The notes below the pieces were generated by a model that was given only the letters and a program-made list of their open reading frames with translations, ran no database searches and was not told where the DNA came from. The translations under genes were made by a program, and so were the position numbers. DNA of 64,000 nucleotides from Neobacillus sp. OS1-2 (GTDB lineage: Bacteria; Bacillota; Bacilli; Bacillales; Cytobacillaceae). Of the stretch, positions 1 to 10,419 are shown in pieces (within the stretch, counting starts at the first letter, position 1; every line of letters starts with the position of its first letter). Location: NCBI RefSeq assembly GCF_030915505.1, contig NZ_CP133265.1, forward strand, positions 620,001 through 684,000. Reading direction: 5' to 3'.

Positions 1-1347
1 CGTATTGGTTACCCCTGATAAGTTCATGGCACCTTTAAAACTGGACGGTGCATCCGCTTTAACATCAATTGAAACTGGTTCATGTGATAACGGAATCGTT
101 TGCCCATTTAAATTTTTATATGTTAATTTAATATTATCAAATGTGTATGTGGTAATATCCGTGAAGCTAAAAGGTAAACTTACATCAATTGGCTGATTGA
201 CTGATTGTCCAATCGGAAAGCTAAAATTAGCTTTTAAAATTACCACATTCCCCTCTAACCTGGCATCAGATCCTTCCAACAGATTTACCTTCCCATTAAA
301 CTTGCTAAGATCAATTTTCACCTCTGCATCTATTGCAGGTGTAGCTATGTCTTTTGAAATATCCTGAAAGATACTTGATATATTGTCTTGGTTTGCTTGG
401 CGGGCTGTTACACCTGTCTTGGATGAAAGCTCACGTAAATAAGACATATCGACCTCAGAATCACTTCCGAATCCAATAGAAAACAGTTTAATATTCTTCT
501 CAGCCAACTTGTTTGCCATTGAAATTCCATGATTTTTAATACTGTTTATAGCTTGGGTATTGCTTATATTTTTACTCGTCTTTGTACCATTAATCTCATA
601 ATAGACTTTATTACTCATATTAGACCCTGTCCCATACATTTCATAATGGACAGGAATATTTTCCGTCACTTGCTTGGTTTCATAGATTGGTTCATCCTTG
701 CAAATAAACCAAAAACATGATTCTTTAGTCCCGGTCTGTATTTTTTTAGTATACGTAATTGGTTCATTATAAATAGAAAATGTTGGCTCTCCGTCGGTCA
801 TGAAAATAATATATTTATTATTTTGTGACCCATCTAATAGATTAATAGCTTTCTCAAAAGATTGGGTGTAATTAGTTCCACCCTCTGCTTTAAGATCCTT
901 CACGGTTTGATTGATTAAATCTAAACCCGCATTTACAGTTGTCGGGGAAAAATTAACTACTTGTTCTACATCAGAACTAAATGAAATAAAAGAAAAGCGA
1001 TCACGTGGTCCTGCATTTTTCTTAAAGAAACTAACAGCCTCAGTCATCGCATCCTTAGCACTTTGAAATTTCTTCGGATTCTTTCCCGACTCATTCATAG
1101 AACCTGATTTATCAAAGATAAATACAACATCAATAGGATCACGGTTAGCACTGGTTGATACTCCCGATGGCATCAAGTGTACATTGAGACTTCCTTGAGC
1201 GTTCTCACCTTGAGGCTTTACAATAACACTTTGGGATGGACTTACACTGAAGTCGACCTTTGGTGCACTATCAGCTGAGACCGAATTTCCCATTCCTAAT
1301 AAAATAAAAAATATAATAATACCAAACATTGCTGATATTTTCCTCAT
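1..1347 (-). CDS. Secreted von Willebrand factor A (vWA) domain protein, 3' end outside window
   Basis: Open frame from ATG 1347 to the window edge with no stop, so at least 449 residues are present and the C-terminus is missing. The start has a strong site (AAAGGAGG, about 9 nt upstream). Residues 1-25 form a signal peptide with a hydrophobic core and a likely cleavage after SVSA. A vWA domain follows: the metal-binding MIDAS motif DKSGSM is at residues 79-84, GGTNY near 156-160 and TDGEP at 184-188. The later part (from about residue 320) looks like a beta-rich extracellular domain. Such proteins bind metal-dependent ligands at the cell surface and are often anchored by sortase. Whether an LPxTG-type signal follows cannot be seen here. 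Specific function unknown. Confidence 0.85.
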   Translation of the reverse strand, partial: MRKISAMFGIIIFFILLGMGNSVSADSAPKVDFSVSPSQSVIVKPQGENAQGSLNVHLMPSGVSTSANRDPIDVVFIFDKSGSMNESGKNPKKFQSAKDAMTEAVSFFKKNAGPRDRFSFISFSSDVEQVVNFSPTTVNAGLDLINQTVKDLKAEGGTNYTQSFEKAINLLDGSQNNKYIIFMTDGEPTFSIYNEPITYTKKIQTGTKESCFWFICKDEPIYETKQVTENIPVHYEMYGTGSNMSNKVYYEINGTKTSKNISNTQAINSIKNHGISMANKLAEKNIKLFSIGFGSDSEVDMSYLRELSSKTGVTARQANQDNISSIFQDISKDIATPAIDAEVKIDLSKFNGKVNLLEGSDARLEGNVVILKANFSFPIGQSVNQPIDVSLPFSFTDITTYTFDNIKLTYKNLNGQTIPLSHEPVSIDVKADAPSSFKGAMNLSGVTNT

Positions 1348-1511
1348 GGTAAATGATACCTCCTTTCTTTCTCCTATATTTATATAAACTGATACTTTTT
1401 GCCTATTATATTACTATTAGTATATCAAATCCCCTAAATGCACAAAATACTTTTTTTGTAGCAATTTGGATTTATTTTTATTAATACGTCGAAAAATAAA
1501 CTTACTATTAC

Positions 1512-1549
1512 AAAAAAATGGCCAATTCGTGAGAATCGGCCTTCTTTTC
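1512..1549 (-). terminator. Rho-independent terminator after the diguanylate cyclase gene
   Basis: On the minus strand, GGCCGATTC and GAATTGGCC form a stem followed by a run of seven T. It lies about 55 bases past the stop of the 1602-3320 gene and upstream of the vWA gene promoter region. Confidence 0.75.
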
Positions 1550-1601
1550 TATTTCAGGGTATTTAAATGTAAAAATCTTTATCCATTTCATCATCACCTT
1601 G

Positions 1602-3320
1602 TTAACAAGATGAATACTCCGCCACCCGATTCCTTCCTGCTCGCTTTGCCCCGACATAAAGGGCCCTGTCGGCATGTCGAATCAAGGCAAGGGCATCCTC
1701 GGCATTTTCTGGTGCTGTTGCAACACCAATAGAAACGGTTATCTTCACCTGCTGCTGTTTCTGATCCATGGATTGTTGCAGGGTAAATGGCCAGTTGGCA
1801 ATCGACTGTCTGATTAGTTCAGCCATATGGAGGGCATCCTCTTTTGTTACGTCAGGTATGAGAACAACGAATTCTTCACCGCCATATCGGGCAACTGTGC
1901 CGCGATTGGCAATTAACTTATCGAGCCTGTTTGCAAGCTCATAAAGAATTTCATTTCCGCTTTGATGACCATACGTATCATTAATTTGTTTAAAGTGATC
2001 AATATCAAGAATAATCAAGGACAACATGTTCCGCTCGAAAGTAGTCAGTCTTTCAAATTCCTCGTTTAACACCTTTTCAAAATATCGATAGTTATAAAGT
2101 TTTGTTAAAGCACAGCGCTCACTTTGCATTTTCGTTCGTTCATAATGCTTGGCGTTTTCCATGGCCACCGCAAAGTATGAACATAAAATATCAACAATCA
2201 TGAGTTGATATTTCTCATATGCTCGTTTTCGTTTCGAAGCGAGTAACAACACCCCAATAACGTTCTGACTTTTTACTATTGGAACACATAAAATACTTTC
2301 TACGTCGCCAGGGATGTAATTCATCGGGATCCCACGCCATTGCATTCTTGCAGTATAAAATACAGCTTTTTGTTTAGACCAGGTTGTACCAATTATGCCA
2401 TCGTCTTTTTTAAATGCTGGCAGTTCATTTATGCTAACCTCACCGGCTTCTATATGACGGATTAATTTCAGCTCATTATCACTTACTTCTAGTATATAGG
2501 CATAATCAACCGGGAGCATTTCACAAAGTTTTTGGATAAAAAGGTTTACGACATCATCAACCTGCAAACGTTCGGCCATCTGATGACCAATTTCAGCTGC
2601 CTTTTGTAAATATTCATTTATTTTTTCACTCGAATAATAGAGGTTAAAAATGATCGACAGGCTTACAAATGGAACACCGACAAATATAATGGCCAATAAT
2701 CCCACTTGGTTATAAAGAATATATAATACAAAACCAATTGGAAAAGTAATTAATGTAGTAATAGTTTCGACAAAAAAGTCCTTCCCAAAATACGGCTCTT
2801 TACTCTTATAAATAACATAAAGGTTAAAGGATATGATGATTTGATTTAAGGAATAATATAAAACAATGTATATGACTGCAAGCCAAAGTGAATGGGGAAC
2901 TCCGGATAGATTAGGGCGGACCTGACCGCCGAGTAAATAATAGATTAACCCGCTAAAAAAAGAAACGAGAAAGAACATTATCAGATTAAGCGGCAAACGG
3001 AATAGCTGCCCTTTTTGAAGAACCTTTAGCTTAAGTAGTAAGGCAATGACGGCAAACTGGGCATAAAGAATTTCAACAAATAACCCAAATCGTAAAAATG
3101 TTGCAAGGGCCACCCATTGGATAACAAATATAAACACATCATTGATAACAATTGGCATAACCGCAACGACAGTTGTGAGCAGTAGGAATGCCAACAAGTC
3201 GACCCAATTATCAGATAGATGAGGAGGGTATGTTTTATAGGTAAACCACAATCCTGCTGGAACCATTAAAAACCAAATTACAAAAGCAATTTTTTTCACC
3301 GTAGGGTTTACCTTCATCAT
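1602..3320 (-). CDS. Membrane GAF-GGDEF diguanylate cyclase
   Basis: 572 residues. About six hydrophobic segments fill residues 10-220, followed by a GAF-like sensory domain (about 235-395) and a C-terminal GGDEF domain whose active-site loop is intact (RYGGEEF, residues 478-484). The protein should therefore make cyclic di-GMP from two GTP at the membrane, controlled by a signal read by the membrane or GAF part. The position five residues before the active-site loop, where an inhibitory RxxD I-site would sit, does not carry one, so product inhibition through that site is not expected. Two ATG codons are adjacent (3320 and 3317). The GGAGG site is 3 nt from the first and 6 nt from the second, so 3317 may be the true start. 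Its terminator is at 1512-1549. Confidence 0.9.
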   Translation of the reverse strand: MMKVNPTVKKIAFVIWFLMVPAGLWFTYKTYPPHLSDNWVDLLAFLLLTTVVAVMPIVINDVFIFVIQWVALATFLRFGLFVEILYAQFAVIALLLKLKVLQKGQLFRLPLNLIMFFLVSFFSGLIYYLLGGQVRPNLSGVPHSLWLAVIYIVLYYSLNQIIISFNLYVIYKSKEPYFGKDFFVETITTLITFPIGFVLYILYNQVGLLAIIFVGVPFVSLSIIFNLYYSSEKINEYLQKAAEIGHQMAERLQVDDVVNLFIQKLCEMLPVDYAYILEVSDNELKLIRHIEAGEVSINELPAFKKDDGIIGTTWSKQKAVFYTARMQWRGIPMNYIPGDVESILCVPIVKSQNVIGVLLLASKRKRAYEKYQLMIVDILCSYFAVAMENAKHYERTKMQSERCALTKLYNYRYFEKVLNEEFERLTTFERNMLSLIILDIDHFKQINDTYGHQSGNEILYELANRLDKLIANRGTVARYGGEEFVVLIPDVTKEDALHMAELIRQSIANWPFTLQQSMDQKQQQVKITVSIGVATAPENAEDALALIRHADRALYVGAKRAGRNRVAEYSSC

Positions 3321-3379
3321 AATCCTCCTTCCCCATTATTTTTAATTCAAAGTAAGTTTATCAAATTATAGTACGCTTG

Positions 3380-4702
3380 TCACAATGAAATTGCATTATT
3401 TTTCAAATATTTGCTTAAATATGGTTTTGCTTCAGAAATAAAATAAAGAGAACCTGTGATGACAAGGATATCAGAAGCTTCTAGATCCTGAATTTCTTCA
3501 AGAAGAAAGGATTGCCAGTTTTCCACTGCTAGTTTGTTTTCGGAACCGCTAAGCTTAAGCAACTCCTCTGCACTAGCCGCACGTGAAAAATCAAAACTGA
3601 CAAAAGTAATCTGATTCGCGATTTGATCAAGCTTGCTAATCATTTCATCTAGTTTTTTATCCTTTAGAGCTGCAAATACAATTTTGATATACCGATCACT
3701 GTAGCGTGATGATAGTTCCTTGGTTAATGCCGTTATTCCTTCGTCATTATGGGCACCATCAATAATGACGAGCGGATTTTCTGATAGAACTTCAAATCTC
3801 CCAGGCCAATAGGCTTGTTTTAATCCTGCTCGAATGGATTGCTCCGTGACCGCGAAATAGCCCTTCTCATTCAAATACTGAGCAGATAAAACGGCCAGAG
3901 CTGCATTTTCGGTTTGATGCTGACCAATCATACTGATCTCAAGTTGTTTTAGGGGTTGCGGCTGTGTTTCTAGTGTGAACTGCTCACCTCTAGCAAGCGA
4001 TTCATGTCCACTTAATGTAAATTCATGATTTAATCTAGTAATTGGTGCTGACTTTTTATCCGCTTGCTCCTCAATTACCTTTAGAGCGCCCATGTGTTTG
4101 ACCGCTGTATAAATGGGGGTCTTCTCTTTAATAATTCCGGCTTTTTCAAAAGCAATTTCCTCATAGGTGTTTCCTAGAATGTTGGTATGGTCGAGTCCAA
4201 TATTTGTAATGATAGAGACAAGTGGCTGAATAATATTTGTCGAATCAAATCGTCCGCCAAGACCTACTTCAAAAATGACAATATCAACCTTTTTTATCAT
4301 CGCAAAAAAATAGAATGCCATGGCGGTAATGACTTCGAACTCGGTTGGGCCCCCCAATTCGGTTTCCTCTAATTCATCTGCCAACGGACGAATGACATTT
4401 GCTAGCTGCAATAATTCCTCATCACTAATTGGATTCCCGTTGACACTAATCCGCTCATTAAACTGTTCTATATATGGTGAAGTAAATGTACCGACTGTAT
4501 ATCCCCCTGCTTGGAGGATGGAGCGTAAAAAGGTGACAGTTGAGCCTTTGCCATTTGTTCCGCCAATATGGACCGCTTTGATTTTGTTCTCAGGATTGTC
4601 TAGCCGCTCCATCATCCGCTCCATCCGTTTTAAACCAGGTTTAATGCCTAATCGTAGCCTAGCATGGATCCAGTTTAGGGCTTCTTGATATGTAGTAAAC
4701 AT
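3380..4702 (-). CDS. folC: Folylpolyglutamate synthase / dihydrofolate synthase
   Basis: 440 residues, the usual length for FolC. It adds glutamate to dihydropteroate and to folates with ATP, keeping folate in the cell. The P-loop GGTNGKGST is at residues 47-55, and the Mur-ligase-type central domain carries ENAALAV and a DGAHN motif. It follows valS by 66 bases, the Bacillus arrangement valS-folC, and is probably cotranscribed from the valS T-box promoter. A weak seven-pair hairpin (GGCGAAT with ATTCGTC) in the gap could reduce but need not stop readthrough. Confidence 0.95.
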   Translation of the reverse strand: MFTTYQEALNWIHARLRLGIKPGLKRMERMMERLDNPENKIKAVHIGGTNGKGSTVTFLRSILQAGGYTVGTFTSPYIEQFNERISVNGNPISDEELLQLANVIRPLADELEETELGGPTEFEVITAMAFYFFAMIKKVDIVIFEVGLGGRFDSTNIIQPLVSIITNIGLDHTNILGNTYEEIAFEKAGIIKEKTPIYTAVKHMGALKVIEEQADKKSAPITRLNHEFTLSGHESLARGEQFTLETQPQPLKQLEISMIGQHQTENAALAVLSAQYLNEKGYFAVTEQSIRAGLKQAYWPGRFEVLSENPLVIIDGAHNDEGITALTKELSSRYSDRYIKIVFAALKDKKLDEMISKLDQIANQITFVSFDFSRAASAEELLKLSGSENKLAVENWQSFLLEEIQDLEASDILVITGSLYFISEAKPYLSKYLKNNAISL

Positions 4703-4768
4703 TTTTGTAACACCCCTTTTTAATATAAGTAAGACGAATCCATTGCTGAATTCGCCTCTTACTGCTTA

Positions 4769-7411
4769 TTATCCTCTTAATTCTTTAATTCGAGCCTCGA
4801 CAATGCTTCTCTTTTCGAGATAATCCTGCTCTTTGGCACGTTCTTCGGCAACCACACTGTCAGGTGCTTTTTTCATGAAGCCTTCATTGCTTAATTTCTT
4901 TTGAACTCTGTCTACCTCTTTATTTAATTTATCATATTCTTTTTCAAGTCGGGCAATTTCTTCATCGATATTAATTAATCCTTCAAGCGGCAAGATGATT
5001 TCTAAGCCTGTCACTACAGCGGTCATTGCTTTTTCAGGTGCTTCAATATCTACACCCATTTGCAATTCTTCCGGATTACAGAAGCGTTCAATATAGCTTC
5101 GATTGTTTTCAATAGCTTTTAGAATGGCTTCATCCTTCGCCTTAACTAACATTTTGATTTTCTTGCTCATTGGCGTATTTACCTCTGCACGGATATTGCG
5201 TACAGCGCGAATCATTTCCATGTGAAGCTTCATTTCCCCGGCTGCCTGGTCATTGGATAGTTCTGGATTTACTACCGGCCATGCGGCAGTTGTGATCGAC
5301 TCACCCTTGTGAGGAAGGTTCTGCCAAATTTCCTCGGTAATGAATGGCATGAACGGATGCAGCAAGCGCATTGTGTTATCTAAAACATGTGCTAGAATAG
5401 AACGGGTTGTTTTCTTCGCTGCTTCATCTTCTCCGTACAGTGGAAGCTTCGCCATTTCGATATACCAATCACAGAAGTCATCCCAGATAAAGTTGTATAA
5501 GGCACGACCCACTTCACCAAATTCATAACGCTCTGAAAGTTTTGTCACGTGCTCAATCGTTTCGTTTAAGCGAGTTAAAATCCACTTATCCGCAACAGAC
5601 TTTTCACCGCTAAAATCAATTTCATCATATGTCATGCCATCCATATTCATTAACGCGAAACGGGAAGCATTCCAAATCTTATTAGCGAAGTTCCAAGTTG
5701 ATTCTACTTTTTCAAAACTAAAGCGTAAATCCTGGCCTGGTGAGCTTCCCGTTGAGAGGAAGTATCTTAAGGCATCGGCACCATATTTTTCGATGACATC
5801 CATTGGGTCAACACCATTTCCAAGTGATTTACTCATCTTACGTCCTTGTTCATCACGAACGAGACCATGAATAAGAACATCTTTGAATGGACGGTCGCCA
5901 GTAAATTCAATACTTTGGAAAATCATTCGTGATACCCAGAAAAAGATGATATCGTAACCTGTTACCAATGCGTCTGTAGGAAAATAACGTTTGTAATCAG
6001 CCGCTTCTTGATTTGGCCAACCCATTGTTGAAAAAGGCCATAACGCTGAGCTGAACCATGTATCTAAAACATCATTGTCCTGGTTCCAATTTTCTTCATC
6101 TGCTGGTGCTTCAAAGCCAACATAAACTTCTCCCGTTTCCTTGTGGTACCAAGCAGGAATCCGGTGACCCCACCATAGCTGTCTTGAAATACACCAGTCA
6201 CGGATATTTTCCATCCAGCGTAAATACGTTTTTTCAAAACGGTCCGGAACAAAGTTTACTTTATTTTCTTTGTCTTGCAAGGCAATCGCTTCATCTGCAA
6301 GTGGCTGCATTTTTACAAACCATTGTGTTGAAAGGTATGGCTCAACAACTGCACCACTGCGTTCAGAGTGGCCAACAGAATGCAAATGATCTTCTATTTT
6401 GAAAAGAACACCTAGTTCTTGAAGGTCTTTAACGATTTGCTTACGACATGCAAAACGGTCTAGTCCTTGATATTTACCTGCCTTAGCATTCATCGAGCCG
6501 TCCTCGTTCATGACAAGTACACGCTCAAGATTATGGCGGTTACCGACTTCAAAGTCATTCGGGTCGTGTGCAGGCGTAATTTTTACGGCACCTGAGCCAA
6601 AATCCATATCCACATAATCGTCGCCCACGATTGGGATTTCGCGGCCAACGATTGGCAGAATTACCGTTTTTCCGATGAGGTGCTTGTAACGGTCATCTTC
6701 CGGATGTACCGCAACAGCCGTATCACCAAGCATTGTTTCCGGACGAGTGGTTGCAATTTCAATGTGGCCGCTGCCATCTGCCAATGGGTATCTTAGGTGA
6801 TAAAAGGCACCTTGAACATCCTTGTAAATGACTTCAATATCAGATATAGCTGTTTTTGTCGAAGGATCCCAGTTAATAATATACTCCCCGCGGTAGATAA
6901 GGCCTTTTTTATAAAGGGTGACGAATACTTCCTTAACAGCGTCTGATAAGCCTTCGTCAAGGGTAAAACGCTCGCGGCTGTAATCAAGGCCGAGACCTAG
7001 CTTTGACCATTGCTGACGGATGTGGGATGCATATTCTTCCTTCCACTTCCATGTTTCCTCAACGAATTTTTCACGACCTAAATCGTAACGACTTTTGCCT
7101 TCGCTGCGAAGCTTTTCTTCAACCTTTGCTTGTGTAGCAATTCCGGCGTGATCCATTCCTGGAAGCCATAGTACATCATAGCCTTGCATCCGTTTCATGC
7201 GCGTTAGGATATCTTGAAGTGTTGTATCCCATGCATGGCCAAGATGCAGTTTACCGGTAACATTTGGCGGTGGGATTACAATTGTATATGGCTCTTTGCC
7301 TTCATCATCTTTTGCCTCGAAAAACTTACCTTGTAACCACCAGTCATAACGACCCTTTTCAATCGATTGCGGATCGTATTTGGTCGGCATGGTTAATTCT
7401 TTTGTTTCCAT
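4769..7411 (-). CDS. valS: Valyl-tRNA synthetase
   Basis: 880 residues, full length for a bacterial ValRS. It charges tRNA-Val and edits mischarged threonine. The class Ia signatures are intact: the HIGH-type motif in [14 protein letters not shown] near residues 48-61 and KMSKS in [11 protein letters not shown] near 525. A C-terminal coiled-coil arm (about residues 810-880, alternating Lys and Glu) is present, as expected for ValRS. ATG 7411 lies 9 nt after AAGGAGG; Met8 is an alternative start. Expression is controlled by the T-box leader just upstream. Confidence 0.97.
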   Translation of the reverse strand: METKELTMPTKYDPQSIEKGRYDWWLQGKFFEAKDDEGKEPYTIVIPPPNVTGKLHLGHAWDTTLQDILTRMKRMQGYDVLWLPGMDHAGIATQAKVEEKLRSEGKSRYDLGREKFVEETWKWKEEYASHIRQQWSKLGLGLDYSRERFTLDEGLSDAVKEVFVTLYKKGLIYRGEYIINWDPSTKTAISDIEVIYKDVQGAFYHLRYPLADGSGHIEIATTRPETMLGDTAVAVHPEDDRYKHLIGKTVILPIVGREIPIVGDDYVDMDFGSGAVKITPAHDPNDFEVGNRHNLERVLVMNEDGSMNAKAGKYQGLDRFACRKQIVKDLQELGVLFKIEDHLHSVGHSERSGAVVEPYLSTQWFVKMQPLADEAIALQDKENKVNFVPDRFEKTYLRWMENIRDWCISRQLWWGHRIPAWYHKETGEVYVGFEAPADEENWNQDNDVLDTWFSSALWPFSTMGWPNQEAADYKRYFPTDALVTGYDIIFFWVSRMIFQSIEFTGDRPFKDVLIHGLVRDEQGRKMSKSLGNGVDPMDVIEKYGADALRYFLSTGSSPGQDLRFSFEKVESTWNFANKIWNASRFALMNMDGMTYDEIDFSGEKSVADKWILTRLNETIEHVTKLSERYEFGEVGRALYNFIWDDFCDWYIEMAKLPLYGEDEAAKKTTRSILAHVLDNTMRLLHPFMPFITEEIWQNLPHKGESITTAAWPVVNPELSNDQAAGEMKLHMEMIRAVRNIRAEVNTPMSKKIKMLVKAKDEAILKAIENNRSYIERFCNPEELQMGVDIEAPEKAMTAVVTGLEIILPLEGLINIDEEIARLEKEYDKLNKEVDRVQKKLSNEGFMKKAPDSVVAEERAKEQDYLEKRSIVEARIKELRG

Positions 7412-7433
7412 TTAAAATTCCTCCTTCAAACAT

Positions 7434-7700
7434 AAAAACCCCATTCGTCATAAAAGGACGAATGGAGTTTGCTTCGCGGTACCACCTTTTTTCCAATCAA
7501 AAAACATGATTGGCTCTTAAATCAGATAACGGATTTCATCCGTCCTCAACTACTGGGGCACATTGGCCTGTTCGCAGAAGAAGCTCATGGGCGACATTCC
7601 GACTTTCCTCTTAGGAAATCTCTCAGCAACTGATTTCCCTCTCTTGAAGCAGGATGGTATCGTACTCTTCCCTGTCTTTGCTTTTGTTTTTAAATTATAT
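7434..7700 (-). promoter_or_regulatory. T-box riboswitch controlling valS
   Basis: Minus-strand leader between the promoter at 7705-7734 and valS. The conserved T-box AAGGTGGTACCGCG is near 7475-7490. It is followed by the terminator stem CCATTCGTC / GACGAATGG with a U-run (about 7436-7469), which overlaps the alternative antiterminator. Stem I carries the typical AGTTGCTGAGA and GGAAATC/GATTTCC elements near 7611-7640. A GTC triplet at 7593-7595, followed by a purine, fits a valine specifier. By family knowledge, uncharged tRNA-Val stabilises the antiterminator and switches valS on. The specifier assignment is my inference. Confidence 0.92.
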
Positions 7701-7704
7701 TGTT

Positions 7705-7734
7705 ATACTACCCAAAAAAGGGGATTCACGTCAA
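7705..7734 (-). promoter_or_regulatory. SigA-type promoter of the valS T-box leader
   Basis: TTGACG (7734-7729) and TAGTAT (7710-7705) with an 18-nt spacer, directly upstream of the T-box leader. Confidence 0.65.
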
Positions 7735-7842
7735 TCATGATCGCCAAATTTTTTATAATTTATACTATATGCATATTTACAGGGAACAAACTGGGTGATT
7801 TGAATATACTTAAGTAATGTCATATTTTTAGGGGAGGTCACA

Positions 7843-8034
7843 GTGAAGAGAAATCTTAACAACTACAAACACCGTCCCTGGTTCAGAACCTTCCGGAGGT
7901 TCTGCGGACAATTAATAGTACCGTTTGTGATTTTTCAATTCATTCGGACAATTTTTCTACCGACCGTCTTTGATGTATTATTGTTATCGTTTTTTATTGT
8001 TATTGCGATTTCAATCTATTTTGATATTATGTAA
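7843..8034 (+). CDS. Small hydrophobic protein of unknown function
   Basis: 63 residues starting at GTG, 5 nt after a good site (GGGGAGG). The N-terminal third is basic (KRNLNNYKHRPWFRTFRR). The rest holds two hydrophobic stretches (about 24-40 and 44-60), so it is probably a small membrane protein with its basic end in the cytoplasm. It stands alone on the plus strand, between the divergent valS leader and the convergent ysxE, and ends at a shared terminator. The strong ribosome site supports a real gene. I do not recognise the family. Confidence 0.7.
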   Translation: MKRNLNNYKHRPWFRTFRRFCGQLIVPFVIFQFIRTIFLPTVFDVLLLSFFIVIAISIYFDIM

Positions 8035-8077
8035 GGAGCCCTTAAAGCAGGTGACTACTGCGGCTGGGCTCCTTCTT
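8031..8077. terminator. Bidirectional terminator between the small membrane gene and ysxE
   Basis: AAGGAGCCC and GGGCTCCTT form a 9-bp stem with T-rich flank on the plus side. The ysxE stop codon lies inside the loop region. Confidence 0.6.
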
Positions 8078-9092
8078 TTGCCTGCTTCTGCTGGTTTTCG
8101 ATTTCCGTCATCCTCATCACGATATACTCAGAATTTTTCAAATGCCAATAACGGTGCTGCAGCTGGCGTACAAATTTCATTTCATTCTTTGGTCGCGGTT
8201 TGCGATAATAGCTTTCAGCCACTTGCATGATGGGAATAGGCAGTGCTAAATAGCTGTTAAATAATAATTTCTCATCCTCTTTATAGGGAAAGTATTTAAA
8301 ATAATGGTATACCCAGTCAAGGGCGGTATCATTCCGTTTTGGACTGGTATTTAGGGCCCGTGATAAAAAGGGAAGGAGATCATGAATCGGTGAGCCGTAC
8401 CGGGCATTTTCAAAATTAATGAAAAAGCCATACCCCCGATCATCATAGAGAAAATGCTCCGATGACAATTTTCCGTGCGTAATCACCATCCGAGCCTTGT
8501 CATTTTCTTTTGTGGTCTCGTACCATTCTTCAAATTTTGTTTTTGAAAAACGCAATGCCTGGCTTATTTCGTTGTAATATAAGCAGTATAGCAATTCAAA
8601 CGGTGACATATATGTTCTTTTCTCACATTCATCCATGAAGCCGTCAAGAAATTCTTGATGTTTTTCGAGCTGTTGAATCGTTTTTTCATAATGCTCTGTT
8701 CGTTCTTCTTGGCTGACCGTGATTTCTTTAGCCGACAGAGTATGAAGCCTTGCTAATTCTCGAAAAAGCTGCTGGCTTTTGTGTTCCCGATCTTCCTTCT
8801 GATCGTTCGGCATCCACGGCATAAGATAATAAAGATTGTTTTCATGTAAAACCGCATACCTACCATCCATCGTCGGGTAAATCGGGACAATCCTGTTAAA
8901 CCCCTTTTGGTATAGAAGGTGAACATGACGGATAAAATCCGTCCCGGTATTGGGGGAGATTTTTTTTAATGCAAAGGTTCCTTTGTTCGAGTAAATCTTT
9001 TGGACAATGCCGTAATCCTCAACAAAATAAGGCTCGACAAGGTAATTTTTTAAAATGGGTGAAACAGATTCTAACCGGTTCGAGTCACTCAT
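8055..9092 (-). CDS. ysxE: YsxE/CotS-family spore coat-associated protein
   Basis: 345 residues with an aminoglycoside-phosphotransferase/CotS-like kinase fold. Visible marks are the lysine-containing FALKKI segment near residue 40, VITHGKLSSEHFLYD (Brenner-type loop, about 203-217) and FINFENARYG (metal-binding position altered from Asp to Asn). The changed acidic residue suggests a weakly active or inactive kinase. In B. subtilis the homologue is a coat protein gene made in the mother cell, next to spoVID. Here it follows spoVID by 87 bases on the same strand, so a shared sporulation transcript is likely. Confidence 0.88.
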   Translation of the reverse strand: MSDSNRLESVSPILKNYLVEPYFVEDYGIVQKIYSNKGTFALKKISPNTGTDFIRHVHLLYQKGFNRIVPIYPTMDGRYAVLHENNLYYLMPWMPNDQKEDREHKSQQLFRELARLHTLSAKEITVSQEERTEHYEKTIQQLEKHQEFLDGFMDECEKRTYMSPFELLYCLYYNEISQALRFSKTKFEEWYETTKENDKARMVITHGKLSSEHFLYDDRGYGFFINFENARYGSPIHDLLPFLSRALNTSPKRNDTALDWVYHYFKYFPYKEDEKLLFNSYLALPIPIMQVAESYYRKPRPKNEMKFVRQLQHRYWHLKNSEYIVMRMTEIENQQKQAKEGAQPQ

Positions 9093-9179
9093 GTGATTTC
9101 AACTCTTTTCTTAGCAGAAAGGGATTCTTTTAAAAGAAGAGCAGGTTCAAAATCACCTGCTCGCCTTATCGTCATTCGA

Positions 9180-10289
9180 TTACTTTTTCGCAAGGGCCCC
9201 GGGAATATATAATACTTGACCTTCGTAGACGTCTTGATTCAGTTCCAGATTATTGATGCGAAGGAGGTTCTGAACCGTAACATCATAGCGGTCGGCCAGA
9301 GTATCGACCGTGTCCCCCTTTTGCACGATACATACCTTTAATTTTGTTTGGCCTGTATTTTCGTCCTTCCTTGCAAAAAACTCTGTTAGTGTCATCTTCT
9401 TCTTTTTACCGGAAAGCTTTTTCTTTACCTTTTTGATCATATCATCCGAAGAGGACGAGGAAGAACTTTCTTCTTCAACCTTATGTTTTTTTCCATAATG
9501 ATGATGTTCCTCCGGCTCAACTTCCACCACAACTTCTTCCTCAACTATTTCCAGCACAGGTTCTTTGCTGCCCTCACTCCTCGCTTCTTGGAGGTTCCAG
9601 ACAGGCTCATAAACTTCTTCTTCCTCTTCTTCATCAAATTCTACCTGCGGCTGGTAGTTGAAAGTCGGGAATTTCGGCAACACTTCAACAGGTTCTTCTT
9701 TTTCCTGCTGTTTTCTTGCTTCCGCTTCAAATAAAAAGTTTTCTTGGAAAGTGCTTTGAACAGCTGGCTGTTCCACTTCTACTTCCTCTTCGTGTTCAGT
9801 ATTGGAGCGGTGAAGCACTTCATATTCCGGTTCTTCTTCCTGTTGCTGTTGTTGTTCTTGTCCGTACAGACCACTGATGGTCAGTTCAGCAGATAACTTC
9901 AAGCAACTTCGTTCAGGTAAGGAATAATCAAATGATTCTACAAGGACGTCGATATCATAAATGCTTTGAATCCGATTATTCGGAATCGTGATATCGACAG
10001 GGAATCGATGGGAAAACTCACAGCTTCCCTCTTCTTCGCGTTCTGCTACCCTCTCGACAAATTTCTGTGAGGTAAATCCTTCATCTTCGCTTACATCGCT
10101 AGCTTCGTAACTTTTATATTCGCCGGTGAGTTCCAGCGAACCTCGTATGGTTACGTACTGATCGTTTTCCTGGATGGTGATGTCGGGGTCTAGGGAAATC
10201 GAAATAAGCTCTTCGACTTCCTGTCCTTTTCTAAACCACAGCGACTCCTCCAAGGAAAATCGCAGGCACGATTGATTCTCCTGGGACAA
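9180..10289 (-). CDS. spoVID: Spore coat morphogenetic protein SpoVID
   Basis: 369 residues. SpoVID helps the coat encase the forespore. The N-terminal conserved domain (about 1-140, CLRFSLEESLWFRKGQEVEEL) is followed by a long acidic low-complexity middle rich in Glu and Gln (about 145-270) and a Ser-run linker. A C-terminal LysM domain spans about 320-366 (VQKGDTVDTLADRYDV). The start is TTG at 10289, 6 nt after AAAGGAGGA; no better ATG lies near. A sigma-E-like promoter is at 10339-10368. The middle is longer in acidic repeats than the ends, as usual in this poorly conserved family. Confidence 0.93.
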   Translation of the reverse strand: MSQENQSCLRFSLEESLWFRKGQEVEELISISLDPDITIQENDQYVTIRGSLELTGEYKSYEASDVSEDEGFTSQKFVERVAEREEEGSCEFSHRFPVDITIPNNRIQSIYDIDVLVESFDYSLPERSCLKLSAELTISGLYGQEQQQQQEEEPEYEVLHRSNTEHEEEVEVEQPAVQSTFQENFLFEAEARKQQEKEEPVEVLPKFPTFNYQPQVEFDEEEEEEVYEPVWNLQEARSEGSKEPVLEIVEEEVVVEVEPEEHHHYGKKHKVEEESSSSSSSDDMIKKVKKKLSGKKKKMTLTEFFARKDENTGQTKLKVCIVQKGDTVDTLADRYDVTVQNLLRINNLELNQDVYEGQVLYIPGALAKK

Positions 10290-10338
10290 AGCGACTCCTC
10301 CTTTCGTATCCTTTACGCAAAATCACTATGTCACTTAC

Positions 10339-10368
10339 ACTCTATGAAGTAAGTTTTTTATTTATGAT
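10339..10368 (-). promoter_or_regulatory. Candidate sigma-E promoter of spoVID
   Basis: The -10 CATAGAGT (10346-10339) differs from the sigma-E consensus CATACAnT at one defined base. TCATAAAT lies about 14 nt upstream as the -35. spoVID is known to be sigma-E dependent in B. subtilis; use here is inferred. Confidence 0.5.
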
Positions 10369-10419
10369 AAAAACAAAAAGGTTGGGGAGAAAAGAATTGT
10401 TTTGGGGGCTCCTAACCAA

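Noticed and set aside
6058..6402. Plus-strand frame of 114 codons inside valS
   Set aside because: Antisense shadow of a highly conserved gene, without ribosome site or plausible protein features.
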